Shown: piece after piece, positions 1-8,600 of the stretch
Layout: every line of letters begins with the position of its first letter
Position numbering within the stretch: position 1 is the stretch's first letter
Source: an uncultured Bacteroides sp.
GTDB taxonomy: Bacteria > Bacteroidota > Bacteroidia > Bacteroidales > Bacteroidaceae
Assembly (NCBI GenBank): GCA_902472795.1
Contig: CABROZ010000008.1
Coordinates: 1 to 36,576 of the forward strand
Direction of reading: 5' to 3'
Length of the DNA stretch: 36,576 bases
The notes under the pieces: generated by a model
Told to the model about the DNA's origin: nothing
What the model saw: only the letters and a program-made list of their open reading frames with translations
Databases searched by the model: none
Position numbers and translations under genes: made by a program

Positions 1-5
1 CACAA

Positions 6-203
6 GCACGGCTCGCGAGCCACACAAGCAATACTCGTGGGAGTTGCAGGCAATACCCGGCGGGATTATAAGCAAAACTCGTGAGGTTTGTCAGTGAAAC
101 CCGTCGGCATTGCTTCCGAAACCCGACGGCATTGCTTGTTACGCTGCCGGACATTGCTTGTTACTCCGGCTGACTACCGATGTTACGCGGCCAAAGTGGT
201 ACG
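6..203. repeat. Degenerate tandem array, 22-bp period (array A)
   Basis: Consecutive 22-bp units can be laid out from 6, 28, 50, 72, 94, 116, 138, 160 and 182. Units 28-93 begin GCAA and have a near-palindromic centre of the form CYCGNSRGG; units 94-159 end in ATTGCTT or CATTGCTT. The first unit contains the perfect 12-bp palindrome GGCTCGCGAGCC (10-21). No open frame here looks like a protein and no promoter is visible. The last two units are poorly conserved, so the right boundary is approximate. Confidence 0.7.
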
Positions 204-508
204 TTGAAAACGGAAAATGAATAATTAAAAATGAATAGTGAAAGGAATACATTTTAAACTTCAACCCTCAACCATAAACCCTCAACCCTCATCCCCCCCA
301 ACTTTAAACCTTAAATCCTCCAATTTGCCTTCACGCCTTCACCCGGCTTGCAGCATGCTGGTTTTCAGCACAATACGGTGAAACATACGATTTCACGAAA
401 GTTTCACCTTTTGGTTTCACCTCCTCCGAATCGGCTCATTTTCCTTAGCTTCACCCCATGAAAAGCGAAAGTTATAATCATTTGATAAACAGATAGATGT
501 GGTGAAGG
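204..508. other. Gene-free region with GTGAAAC hairpin
   Basis: No gene is seen. The stretch 240-320 is low-complexity (CAACCCTCAACC-type runs and a run of C). The arms GGTGAAAC (377-384) and GTTTCACC (401-408) are a perfect inverted repeat, and another GGTTTCAC lies at 413-420. CCTTCACGCCTTCACCC near 330-346 and TGGTGAAGG just before 509 both have reverse-complement counterparts between 15600 and 15790. The region is therefore read as part of a composite repeat and not as a gene. Confidence 0.55.
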
Positions 509-551
509 ATGTAACGTACGTGCAAGTGCCGATGTAACGTACGTGCAAGTG
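509..551. repeat. 23-bp tandem repeat, two copies
   Basis: The 20-mer ATGTAACGTACGTGCAAGTG occurs at 509-528 and again at 532-551, a period of 23. Its core CGTACG is palindromic. The exact reverse complement occurs at 15614-15633 with part of a second copy at 15601-15610, also at 23-bp spacing. Confidence 0.9.
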
Positions 552-597
552 AAACAACTTTTAGGCTATCCTAAAGACCGAGGTGAAACCGACCACG

Positions 598-662
598 CCT
601 CCGAAGTAAAAGTTAAAAACAAGCTTTTTGCTTTGTATTTCACTCGGTTTGCACTATCTTTG
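598..662 (+). promoter_or_regulatory. Promoter of the toxin-antitoxin pair (diverged 81-bp repeat copy)
   Basis: This segment matches the last 65 bases of the 81-bp repeat found before purL with only about four differences. It holds a full Bacteroides-type promoter: TTTG at 632-635, a 19-base spacer, and TATCTTTG at 655-662. Transcription should start near 668-670, about 16 bases before the antitoxin start codon. A purine-rich AAAGGAG just upstream of the ATG could serve as ribosome binding site. Confidence 0.8.
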
Positions 663-685
663 TTCCAAAGAAAGGAGAACAACAA

Positions 686-964
686 ATGGATACACTGGAA
701 ATGGAAAGTCTGCGCCGCGAACTCTTACGCGACATCTTGGACGTAGATGACTTAGACGTGCTCAAAAAAATGAAACGAAGCTTCAACCGTCTGTGCGCCA
801 ACCACGCCACTCCTGCCCAGGAAACAGAAGACCTGCGCCCCTATACAATGGAAGAGCTGAATGCAAGGATTGACGAGGCTGAAGCGGAAGAAGATACAGG
901 AACCCCTGCTACACCCCATGAAGAAGTTATGATAAGAATGCACAAACTTATTGCAATGCGATGA
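686..964 (+). CDS. Putative antitoxin of a RelE/ParE-type module
   Basis: A 92-residue acidic protein with an alpha-helical look (LRRELLRDILDVDDLDVLKKM near the N terminus) and a stretch rich in E and D at 50-75. I recognise no named DNA-binding fold. The call rests on context: its stop codon overlaps the start of a ParE/RelE-like toxin as ATGA (961-964), the usual translational coupling, and the pair has its own promoter at 632-662. In such modules the antitoxin binds and neutralises the toxin and usually represses the operon. The ATG at 686 sits 8 bases after AAAGGAG, which supports this start; the internal ATG at 701 is an alternative. Confidence 0.65.
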   Translation: MDTLEMESLRRELLRDILDVDDLDVLKKMKRSFNRLCANHATPAQETEDLRPYTMEELNARIDEAEAEEDTGTPATPHEEVMIRMHKLIAMR

Positions 965-1284
965 AATATCAATGGAGAAAACAGGCTGAAACACAAATGG
1001 CCAAAGAAGTCAGATATTGCCAACAACATTTCGGAGCAAGGGTTGCCATGCGTTTCATCGAAAGTGTGGATAAGCAAGTAAAACTTTTAGGGTTACAACC
1101 ATACATGGGGAAAATAGAACCCTTGCTTATAGACAGGAAACGCCACCAATACCGCTCGCTCGTCATCCACGAGCACTTCAAACTCATCTACTACATCGAC
1201 CAGCCCAACGATACTCTGTACATTGCCGACCTATGGGATACCCGCCGGGAACCATCACGCCTGACCGAACAAATCAAAAGATGA
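961..1284 (+). CDS. RelE/ParE family toxin
   Basis: A 107-residue basic protein. The C-terminal half has the ParE/RelE pattern: YRSLVIHEHFKLIYYID, then a short turn, LYIADLWDTRREP, with the family's arginine-rich strand and the typical DTRR-P ending. RelE relatives cleave mRNA on the ribosome and ParE relatives poison DNA gyrase; sequence alone does not decide between them. The start overlaps the upstream antitoxin stop by four bases. The cassette lies between one upstream and three downstream copies of a promoter-bearing repeat, which suggests it arrived or was rearranged by recombination between repeats. Confidence 0.82.
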   Translation: MKYQWRKQAETQMAKEVRYCQQHFGARVAMRFIESVDKQVKLLGLQPYMGKIEPLLIDRKRHQYRSLVIHEHFKLIYYIDQPNDTLYIADLWDTRREPSRLTEQIKR

Positions 1285-1302
1285 AACAATGTGCAGTCCT
1301 TT

Positions 1303-1545
1303 CAGAAGAAAGGCGGCACCTCCGAAGTAAAAGCTAAAAACAAGGTTTTTGCTTTGTACTTCACTCGGTTTGCACTATCTTTCCAGAAGACAGGCGGCAC
1401 CTCGGAAGTAAAAGCTAAAAACAAGGTTTTTGCTTTGTACTTCACTCGGTTTGCACTATCTTTCCAGAAGACAGGCGGCACCTCGGAAGTAAAAGCTAAA
1501 AACAAGGTTTTTGCTTTGTACTTCACTCGGTTTGCACTATCTTTG
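1303..1545 (+). repeat. Three tandem copies of an 81-bp promoter-bearing repeat
   Basis: Copies lie at 1303-1383, 1384-1464 and 1465-1545. Copies 1 and 2 differ at two positions; copies 2 and 3 differ only at the last base. Each copy contains TTTG-N19-TATCTTT. The last base of the -7 box is C in copies 1 and 2 and G in copy 3, so only copy 3 has the full consensus. Because 81 is a multiple of three, the array makes an open frame with a repeating 27-residue pattern, which I take as an artefact. Confidence 0.95.
1515..1545 (+). promoter_or_regulatory. Main promoter of purL
   Basis: TTTG at 1515-1518, a 19-base spacer and TATCTTTG at 1538-1545 match the Bacteroides housekeeping promoter. The two upstream repeat copies carry weaker versions with -7 boxes ending in C (1376-1383 and 1457-1464). 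The predicted leader before purL is about 80 bases. Confidence 0.8.
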
Positions 1546-1587
1546 CATACGGAAAAGGACAAAGGGAGACATAACCCCCGAAACACC

Positions 1588-1613
1588 TTGATAATAAAGG
1601 ATTTTATCATCAA
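1588..1613 (+). promoter_or_regulatory. Hairpin in the purL leader
   Basis: TTGATAATAAA (1588-1598) pairs with TTTATCATCAA (1603-1613) with one mismatch and a GGAT loop. It ends 18 bases before the purL start codon, so it could affect ribosome access or RNA stability. No T-run follows, so it is not a standard terminator, and it does not resemble a known purine riboswitch that I can recognise. Confidence 0.4.
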
Positions 1614-1631
1614 CATAGCGCTATAACAATT

Positions 1632-4600
1632 ATGATTTCTTTCTACAGAACTCCTCAAAAAAGCGTAATTGCCGTAGAATGCGATCACGCCATTTCGCAA
1701 GCAGAAAGCGAAAAGCTCTGCTGGCTCTTTGGAGAAGCCACCCCCGAAAGTGAAGAAAACCTGAAAGGATATTTCGTTGGCCCCCGCCGCGAAATGATTA
1801 CTCCCTGGAGTACAAATGCCGTAGAGATCACTCAGAACATGGGCCTCAGCGGCATTTCACGCATCGAAGAGTACTTCCCCGTAGCCGACGAAAACGCCGA
1901 CCACGACCCGATGCTGCAACGCATGTACAAAGGACTCGACCAGCAAGTATTCACCACCAACCGCAAGCCCGAACCCATCATCCACATCGAAGACCTCGAA
2001 GCCTACAACGAGCAGGAAGGTCTGGCCCTCTCGAAAGAAGAGATGGACTATCTGAAGAAAGTGGAGAAAGACCTCGGACGTCCGCTGACCGACTCCGAAG
2101 TATTCGGCTTCGCCCAAATCAACTCCGAACACTGCCGCCACAAAATCTTCGGCGGTACATTCATCATCGACGGCGTAGAGCAGGAATCCTCGCTCTTCCA
2201 GATGATTAAGAAGACCACACAAGAGAATCCCAACAAAATCATATCGGCTTACAAGGACAACGTAGCCTTCGCCGAAGGTCCCGTCATCGAGCAGTTCGCA
2301 CCCGCCGACCACTCCAAGCCCGACTACTTCCAGGTGAAGGACATCAAGAGCGTCATCTCGCTGAAAGCCGAAACACACAACTTCCCCACCACCGTAGAGC
2401 CCTTCAACGGCGCATCAACCGGTACGGGTGGTGAAATCCGCGACCGTATGGGTGGCGGTAAAGGTTCCTGGCCCATCGCAGGTACTGCCGTTTACATGAC
2501 CTCCTATCCCCGCACGGAAGAAGGACGCGAATGGGAGGAAATCCTGCCCGTACGCAAATGGTTGTATCAGACACCCGAGCAGATTCTGATCAAGGCATCC
2601 AACGGTGCCAGCGACTTCGGCAACAAGTTCGGCCAGCCGCTCATCTGTGGTTCGGTGCTGACCTTCGAACACCAGGAAACAAGTAAACAAAAAACAAGTG
2701 GACAAGGTGACAAGGCAGGCCTTGTTGACTCGCCAGCTGAAGCCTCGTCAACTATTTACGGCTACGACAAAGTCATCATGCTGGCCGGCGGCGTAGGCTA
2801 CGGCACCCAGCGCGACTGTCTGAAGGGCAAACCCGAAACCGGAAACAAGATTGTTGTAATAGGTGGTGACAACTACCGCATCGGTTTGGGTGGCGGCTCC
2901 GTCTCATCCGTTGACACAGGACGCTATAGCAGCGGCATCGAACTGAACGCCGTACAGCGCGCCAACGCCGAAATGCAGAAACGTGCCTACAACGTAGTGC
3001 GCGCCCTCTGCGAAGAAGAGGTAAACCCCGTTGTCTCCATCCACGACCACGGCTCGGCCGGACACATCGACATGAGCAAACTGCCCATCGGCGACAAGAC
3101 CCTCTCGGCCAAAGAAATCATCGCCAACGAGAGCCAGGAACGCATGGGCTTGCTCATCAAGGAAGAAGCCATCGAACACGTTCACAAGATTGCCGAACGC
3201 GAACGCGCCCCGATGTACGTCGTAGGCGAAACGACCGGCGACCACCGCTTCTGCTTCGAGCAGGCCGATGGCGTACGCCCCTTCGACCTGGCCGTTGACC
3301 AGATGTTCGGCTCCTCACCCAAAACATACATGGTGGACAAAACCGTAGAACGCCATTACGAAATGCCGACTTACGAACTGTCCAAACTGCATGAATACCT
3401 GACCAACGTGCTCCAGCTGGAAGCCGTAGCCTGCAAGGACTGGCTGACCAACAAGGTGGACCGCTCCGTAACGGGTAAGATTGCCCGCCAGCAATGCGTA
3501 GGCGAGCTTCAGTTGCCGCTGAGCGACTGCGGCGTGGTAGCCCTCGACTACCGCGGCAAAGCCGGTATCGCCACTTCGCTGGGTCATGCTCCGCAAGCCG
3601 CATTGGCCAACCCTGCCGCCGGCTCCGTACTCTCCGTCAGCGAAGCACTGACCAACCTCGTCTGGGCACCGCTGGCCGAAGGGCTGGATAGCGTATCACT
3701 CTCCGCCAACTGGATGTGGCCTTGCCGCTCACAAGAAGGTGAAGACGCACGCCTCTACACGGCAGTGAAAGCATTGAGCGACTTCTGCTGCGCCCTGCAA
3801 ATCAACGTACCTACCGGCAAGGACTCCTTGTCCATGACGCAGAAATACCCCGACGGAAGCAAAGTCATCGCTCCGGGTACGGTCATCGTATCGGCCGGCG
3901 GCGAGGTGAGCGACGTGAAGAATGTGGTTTCGCCCGTACTGGTGAACGACCATAAGACGACGCTCTACCACATCGACTTCAGCTTCGACAAGCTGCGCTT
4001 GGGCGGTTCGGCCTTCGCACAGTCATTGGGCAAGGTGGGCGACGACGTACCTACCGTACAGAATCCCGAATACTTCCGCGACGCCTTCCTGGCTGTTCAA
4101 GAATTGGTGAACAAGGGCCTCATCCTGGCTGGACACGACATTTCGGCCGGTGGTCTCATCACCACGCTGCTCGAAATGTGCTTCTCGAACATGGAAGGCG
4201 GTATGGAAATCAGCCTTGACAAAATTAAGGAAGACGACCTCATCAAGATATTGTTTGCCGAAAACCCGGGCATCGTCATCCAGGTGGCCGACAAGCACAA
4301 GGACGAAGTGAAGAAGATACTCGAAGACGCCGGCGTAGGCTTCGTGAAGATTGGTAAGCCGACCGATGAGCGTCACATCCTCGTCGAGAAAGACGGTGCC
4401 ACTTATCAGTTCGGCATCGACTACATGCGCGACGTGTGGTACTCCACTTCCTACCTGCTCGACCGCAAACAGTCGATGAACGGTTGCGCCAAGAAGCGCT
4501 TCGAAAACTACAAGATGCAACCCATGGACCTGGCCTTCATGCCCGGCTTCACAGGCAAGCTCGCCCAATACGGCATCAGCCCCGACCGCCGCACACCGAG

Positions 4601-5360
4601 CGGCATCCGCGCAGCCATCATCCGCGAAAAGGGTACGAACGGCGAACGCGAAATGGCCTACTCGCTCTACTTGGCCGGCTTCGACGTGAAGGACGTGACC
4701 ATGACCGACCTCGTAAGCGGACGCGAAACGCTGGAAGACGTCAATATGATTGTCTTCTGCGGCGGATTCTCCAATTCCGACGTACTTGGTTCAGCCAAAG
4801 GTTGGGCGGGAGCCTTCCTCTTCAACCCCAAGGCCAAAGAAGCGCTCGACAAGTTCTATGCTCGCGAAGACACCCTGTCGCTGGGTGTATGCAACGGTTG
4901 CCAGCTGATGATGGAACTGAACCTCATCAACCCCACCGACGAGAAGCGCGGACGCATGCTCCACAACGACTCGCACAAGTTCGAAAGCCGCTTCCTGGGC
5001 GTCACGATCCCGACCAACCGCAGCGTGATGTTCGGTTCGCTGAGCGGTAGCAAGTTAGGCATCTGGGTAGCTCACGGCGAAGGCAAGTTCTCCCTGCCTT
5101 ACGACGAGGACCACTACAACATCGTAGCCAAATACACCTACGACGAGTATCCCGGCAACCCCAACGGTTCCGACTACTCCGTAGCAGGTATCGCCAGCCC
5201 CGACGGCCGCCACTTGGCCATCATGCCCCACTTGGAGCGCGCCATCTTCCCGTGGCAGAACGCCTACTATCCCGCCGACCGCCTGCACCACGACGAAGTA
5301 ACGCCATGGATCGAAGCCTTCGTCAACGCACGCAAGTGGGTAGAGCAGAAAATGAAATAA
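1632..5360 (+). CDS. purL: Phosphoribosylformylglycinamidine synthase, long single-chain form
   Basis: This enzyme converts FGAR, glutamine and ATP to FGAM in step four of purine synthesis, in the cytoplasm. The 1242-residue chain has the N-terminal FGAR-binding part, two AIRS-like halves (SLKAETHNFPTTVEPFNGA; GDNYRIGLGGGSVSS; VPTGKDSLS) and a C-terminal glutamine amidotransferase domain with GVCNGCQ (nucleophile Cys1087) and MPHLER with the triad His and Glu. Two oddities stand out. Residues about 349-375 (Q, S, K, G rich) look like translated intergenic repeat. The segment HDHGSAGH-IDMSK near 474-483 is about 14 residues shorter than in E. coli and human enzymes as I remember them. The frame is open throughout. 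The gene appears to be transcribed alone from the repeat promoter. Confidence 0.96.
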   Translation: MISFYRTPQKSVIAVECDHAISQAESEKLCWLFGEATPESEENLKGYFVGPRREMITPWSTNAVEITQNMGLSGISRIEEYFPVADENADHDPMLQRMYKGLDQQVFTTNRKPEPIIHIEDLEAYNEQEGLALSKEEMDYLKKVEKDLGRPLTDSEVFGFAQINSEHCRHKIFGGTFIIDGVEQESSLFQMIKKTTQENPNKIISAYKDNVAFAEGPVIEQFAPADHSKPDYFQVKDIKSVISLKAETHNFPTTVEPFNGASTGTGGEIRDRMGGGKGSWPIAGTAVYMTSYPRTEEGREWEEILPVRKWLYQTPEQILIKASNGASDFGNKFGQPLICGSVLTFEHQETSKQKTSGQGDKAGLVDSPAEASSTIYGYDKVIMLAGGVGYGTQRDCLKGKPETGNKIVVIGGDNYRIGLGGGSVSSVDTGRYSSGIELNAVQRANAEMQKRAYNVVRALCEEEVNPVVSIHDHGSAGHIDMSKLPIGDKTLSAKEIIANESQERMGLLIKEEAIEHVHKIAERERAPMYVVGETTGDHRFCFEQADGVRPFDLAVDQMFGSSPKTYMVDKTVERHYEMPTYELSKLHEYLTNVLQLEAVACKDWLTNKVDRSVTGKIARQQCVGELQLPLSDCGVVALDYRGKAGIATSLGHAPQAALANPAAGSVLSVSEALTNLVWAPLAEGLDSVSLSANWMWPCRSQEGEDARLYTAVKALSDFCCALQINVPTGKDSLSMTQKYPDGSKVIAPGTVIVSAGGEVSDVKNVVSPVLVNDHKTTLYHIDFSFDKLRLGGSAFAQSLGKVGDDVPTVQNPEYFRDAFLAVQELVNKGLILAGHDISAGGLITTLLEMCFSNMEGGMEISLDKIKEDDLIKILFAENPGIVIQVADKHKDEVKKILEDAGVGFVKIGKPTDERHILVEKDGATYQFGIDYMRDVWYSTSYLLDRKQSMNGCAKKRFENYKMQPMDLAFMPGFTGKLAQYGISPDRRTPSGIRAAIIREKGTNGEREMAYSLYLAGFDVKDVTMTDLVSGRETLEDVNMIVFCGGFSNSDVLGSAKGWAGAFLFNPKAKEALDKFYAREDTLSLGVCNGCQLMMELNLINPTDEKRGRMLHNDSHKFESRFLGVTIPTNRSVMFGSLSGSKLGIWVAHGEGKFSLPYDEDHYNIVAKYTYDEYPGNPNGSDYSVAGIASPDGRHLAIMPHLERAIFPWQNAYYPADRLHHDEVTPWIEAFVNARKWVEQKMK
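2686..2755 (+). repeat. Captured dyad repeat inside purL
   Basis: This part of purL has a different composition from the GC-rich codons around it. It contains runs of AACAAGT and GACAAGGTGACAAGG, a perfect 7-bp hairpin ACAAGGC/GCCTTGT (2710-2716 and 2719-2725), and AGCCTCGTCAAC (2741-2752). The last 12-mer also occurs at 27940-27951 in the dyad repeat before nifJ. It stays in frame and adds about 20-27 residues between TFEH and YGYDKV. Exact borders are uncertain. Confidence 0.6.
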
Positions 5361-5415
5361 CAAGGGAGTACGGAAGGACGGCTGCAACTGTAACTTCCTC
5401 CCACTACTAACAACC

Positions 5416-5490
5416 ATACGGATTGTACAAACGTCACGAAAACAGATCCCAATCTTTCAGTGATCCCATGTACAATCCGTATTTATTTTA
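5416..5490 (+). terminator. Perfect 14-bp inverted repeat after purL, probable terminator
   Basis: ATACGGATTGTACA (5416-5429) and TGTACAATCCGTAT (5469-5482) are exact reverse complements, with 39 bases between them and a T-rich tail after the second arm. The loop is long for a classical intrinsic terminator, so it may instead be an RNA-stability structure or a protein site. Confidence 0.5.
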
Positions 5491-5513
5491 TCTGCAACTT
5501 ACTCAGCTTCCCT

Positions 5514-5545
5514 TTTGCTAATCTCAAATAAAAGTTCTACATTTG
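5514..5545 (+). promoter_or_regulatory. Promoter of the hybrid two-component gene
   Basis: TTTG at 5514-5517, a 20-base spacer and TACATTTG at 5538-5545 fit the Bacteroides promoter. A start near 5552 gives a leader of about 50 bases. Confidence 0.7.
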
Positions 5546-5602
5546 TAATCCAATTATAATAAGGTAAGCTACTCTGTTCGTTTCAAATAAAAACCGACAA
5601 TC

Positions 5603-8600
5603 ATGCTGAAAAAGATCCTTTCTGTCATATTCCTTCTCTGTCCTTTGCTCTGTCTGGCTCAGACCTATAAATACATCGGAGTAGAAAACGGATTAAGCAA
5701 CAGACAAGTATATGCCATTCAAAAGGACAAGAAAGGCTACATGTGGTTTCTGACTCACGACGGAATAGACCGTTTCAACGGAAAGGACTTCAAATCGTAC
5801 AAACTGATGGATGGAGAAGAGGAAATCAGTTCCATCCTCAACCTGAATTGGCTTTGCCTCGACCCCCAAGGGACACTGTGGGTAATTGGCAGACAGGGAC
5901 GGGTGTTCCGCTACGATGCCGTACACGACACATTCCGATTAGTGTACAAACTACCTAAAAACACAGCCAACAAGGAACCTCACTCACCGGTCAGCTATGG
6001 TTTTGTTGATGACAACTGCATCGTGTGGCTCTGCACCGCGGATGTAATCTATCTGTACGATTCCACCCACAACAAAGTAACAAACATCCGGAACGGAATA
6101 AGCGGAAACATCACCGATATCGAGCAAATAGACTCCACTCACTACTTTATAGGCACAGACATCGGCATCCACTACGCCGAACTGAAACAGAACAAACTGA
6201 CGCTGTCACCTTGCGAGCAGTTGGATTCACTTGCCCTGCAAATCAATGAATTATACTATCACAAGCCTTCGCATAAGGTATTTATCGGTACTTTCCAGCG
6301 CGGAGTATATGTTTACGAACTGGACAATCACCGCGTACGGCCCCTGCAAGCTGGACTGATGGATATCACCATCAACTGCATCCAGGCCCTGAACGACGAC
6401 GAAATACTGATAGCTACCGATGGGGCAGGAATTTATAAAAGCAATGTCCACACCTACGAATCGGAGCCTTATATCGTGGCCGACTACAACAGCAACAACG
6501 GGATGAACGGCAATAACATCAGCGACATCTATATAGACGACGAACAGCGCATCTGGATGGCCAACTACCCCATCGGCATCACAGTGCGCAACAACCGCTA
6601 CGCAGCCTACCAGTGGATCAAGCATTCCATCGGAAACCGCCAGTCGTTAGTCAACGACCAGGTGAACGCCATTATCGAAGACCACGAAGGCGACCTGTGG
6701 TTTGCCACAAACAACGGCATCAGCCTCTATGAAGAAAAAAGCGGTAACTGGCGTTCCTTCCTCAGCATATTCGATCAGGAACTGCACAGCAAGAACCACG
6801 CCTTCCTCTCCTTGTGCGAGGTCGCTCCCGGCATCATCTGGGCAGGCGGATACAGTTCGGGCATCTACGAAATCAACAAACACCGAAACAGCGTGGACTT
6901 CTTCAACCCGTCGCTATTTGGCAACCTGAACATCCGACCGGACAAATACATCCGCTCCATTACCCTCGACTCGGAAGGCAAAGTATGGTCGGGAGGATAT
7001 TACAACCTGAAAGAGATAGACTACAAGAAGAAAGAAATACGCAACTTCGACAACCTGACGGGAATTACCACCATTCTTGAAAAAGACAGCAGCCACATGT
7101 GGATAGGAACCACAAACGGGCTCAGTCTGCTTGACAAAAAGACGGGCGAACAACACCCTGTCCCACTGCCTATCGACTCTTACTACATCTATTCCTTATA
7201 CCAGGCCGGAGACAGCCTGCTCTATATAGGAACAAACAACGCCGGGTTGCTGATCTACAACATTCGAACAGACAGCTTCGAACAGTTCTATACGGATAAC
7301 AGTGCTCTGATATCCAACAATATCTACGACATCCTGTCCGACGGGAAGCACAACATTTTTCTCAGTACAGAAAGCGGATTGACCAACTTCAATACCGTCA
7401 GCAAGACTTTCCGCAACTGGACAAAGGAACAAGGGCTGAGCTCAGACCATTTCAACGCTTCGTCAGGAACACTGCGCCGAAACGGCAACTTCATCTTCGG
7501 AAGCACGGATGGAGCCATCGAGTTCAGCAAAGACATTGAATTGCCCGATGACTACAAATTCAAAATGATACTCAGTGATCTGAAAGTACTCTACCAAACC
7601 GTCTATCCCAACGACAAAAAATCACCGCTAAAGGCAGACATCAACGACACAAAGACGCTCCGGTTGAAGTACAATCAGAATACGTTCTCCATGCAGGTTT
7701 CGTCCATTAATTACGACTATCCTTCCCTCATCCTCTATTCCTGGAAATTAGAAGGATTCTACGATGCATGGAGCCGTCCCGGACGGGAAAATACGATTCG
7801 TTTCACCAACCTGAACCCGGGTGAATACACCCTGCGCATCCGAGCCATCTCCAATGAAAACCGAAACATCATTCTGGAGGAACGCAGCATGCAAATCATC
7901 ATCGAAAAACCGATATGGCTCAGCGGATGGGCCATCAGCCTCTATGTAATCGTACTGCTCAGTATTGTGTCTGTCGGCATCCGACTGCTGATGATGAAGA
8001 AACAAAGAAAAGTATCTGACGAAAAAATCCGTTTTTTCATCAATACCGCACACGATATCCGTACCCCGTTGACCCTCATCAAAGCCCCCCTCGAGGAAGT
8101 GGAAGAGCGCGAACAACTGAGCGAAAAAGGGAAAAACAACCTGAACACAGCCTTACGGAACGTGAACGCCCTGCTGCGGCTGACCACCAACCTGCTCAAC
8201 TTTGAAAGAGCAGATACTTACTCCAGCAACCTGCATGTCTCCGAATACGAACTGAATGCCTACATTGAAGAGACCATCCACGTGTTTAAGGCCTATGCCG
8301 ACGTCAAACATGTCACATTAACCTATGAAAAGAACTTCCAGTATCTCAATGTCTGGTTAGATAAGGACAAAATGGATTCGATTCTGAAGAACATTATTTC
8401 GAACGCCTTGAAATATACTCCCGAAGGCGGAAGCGTAGCAATCTGTGCGACAGACAACAACGACTCGTGGAGCATTGAAGTAAAGGACACAGGAATCGGC
8501 ATTCCGGCCTCCGAACAGAAAAAACTGTTCAAAATGCACTTCCGCGGCAGCAACGCCATCAATTCGAAAATAACGGGAAGTGGCATCGGGCTTCTGTTGG

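Noticed and set aside
6..203. CRISPR array
   Set aside because: The units are directly adjacent and diverged, with no constant repeat plus unique spacers and no cas genes nearby.
543..746. Open frame of 67 residues upstream of the antitoxin
   Set aside because: It covers the promoter repeat and overlaps the antitoxin in another frame.
1291..1626. Open frame of 111 residues with a repeating 27-residue pattern
   Set aside because: It is the 81-bp promoter repeat read in frame; 81 is divisible by three, so the frame stays open by construction.
1302..1700. Minus-strand open frame of 132 residues over the same repeats
   Set aside because: Same cause; it also runs into the purL start and has no ribosome site or protein-like features.
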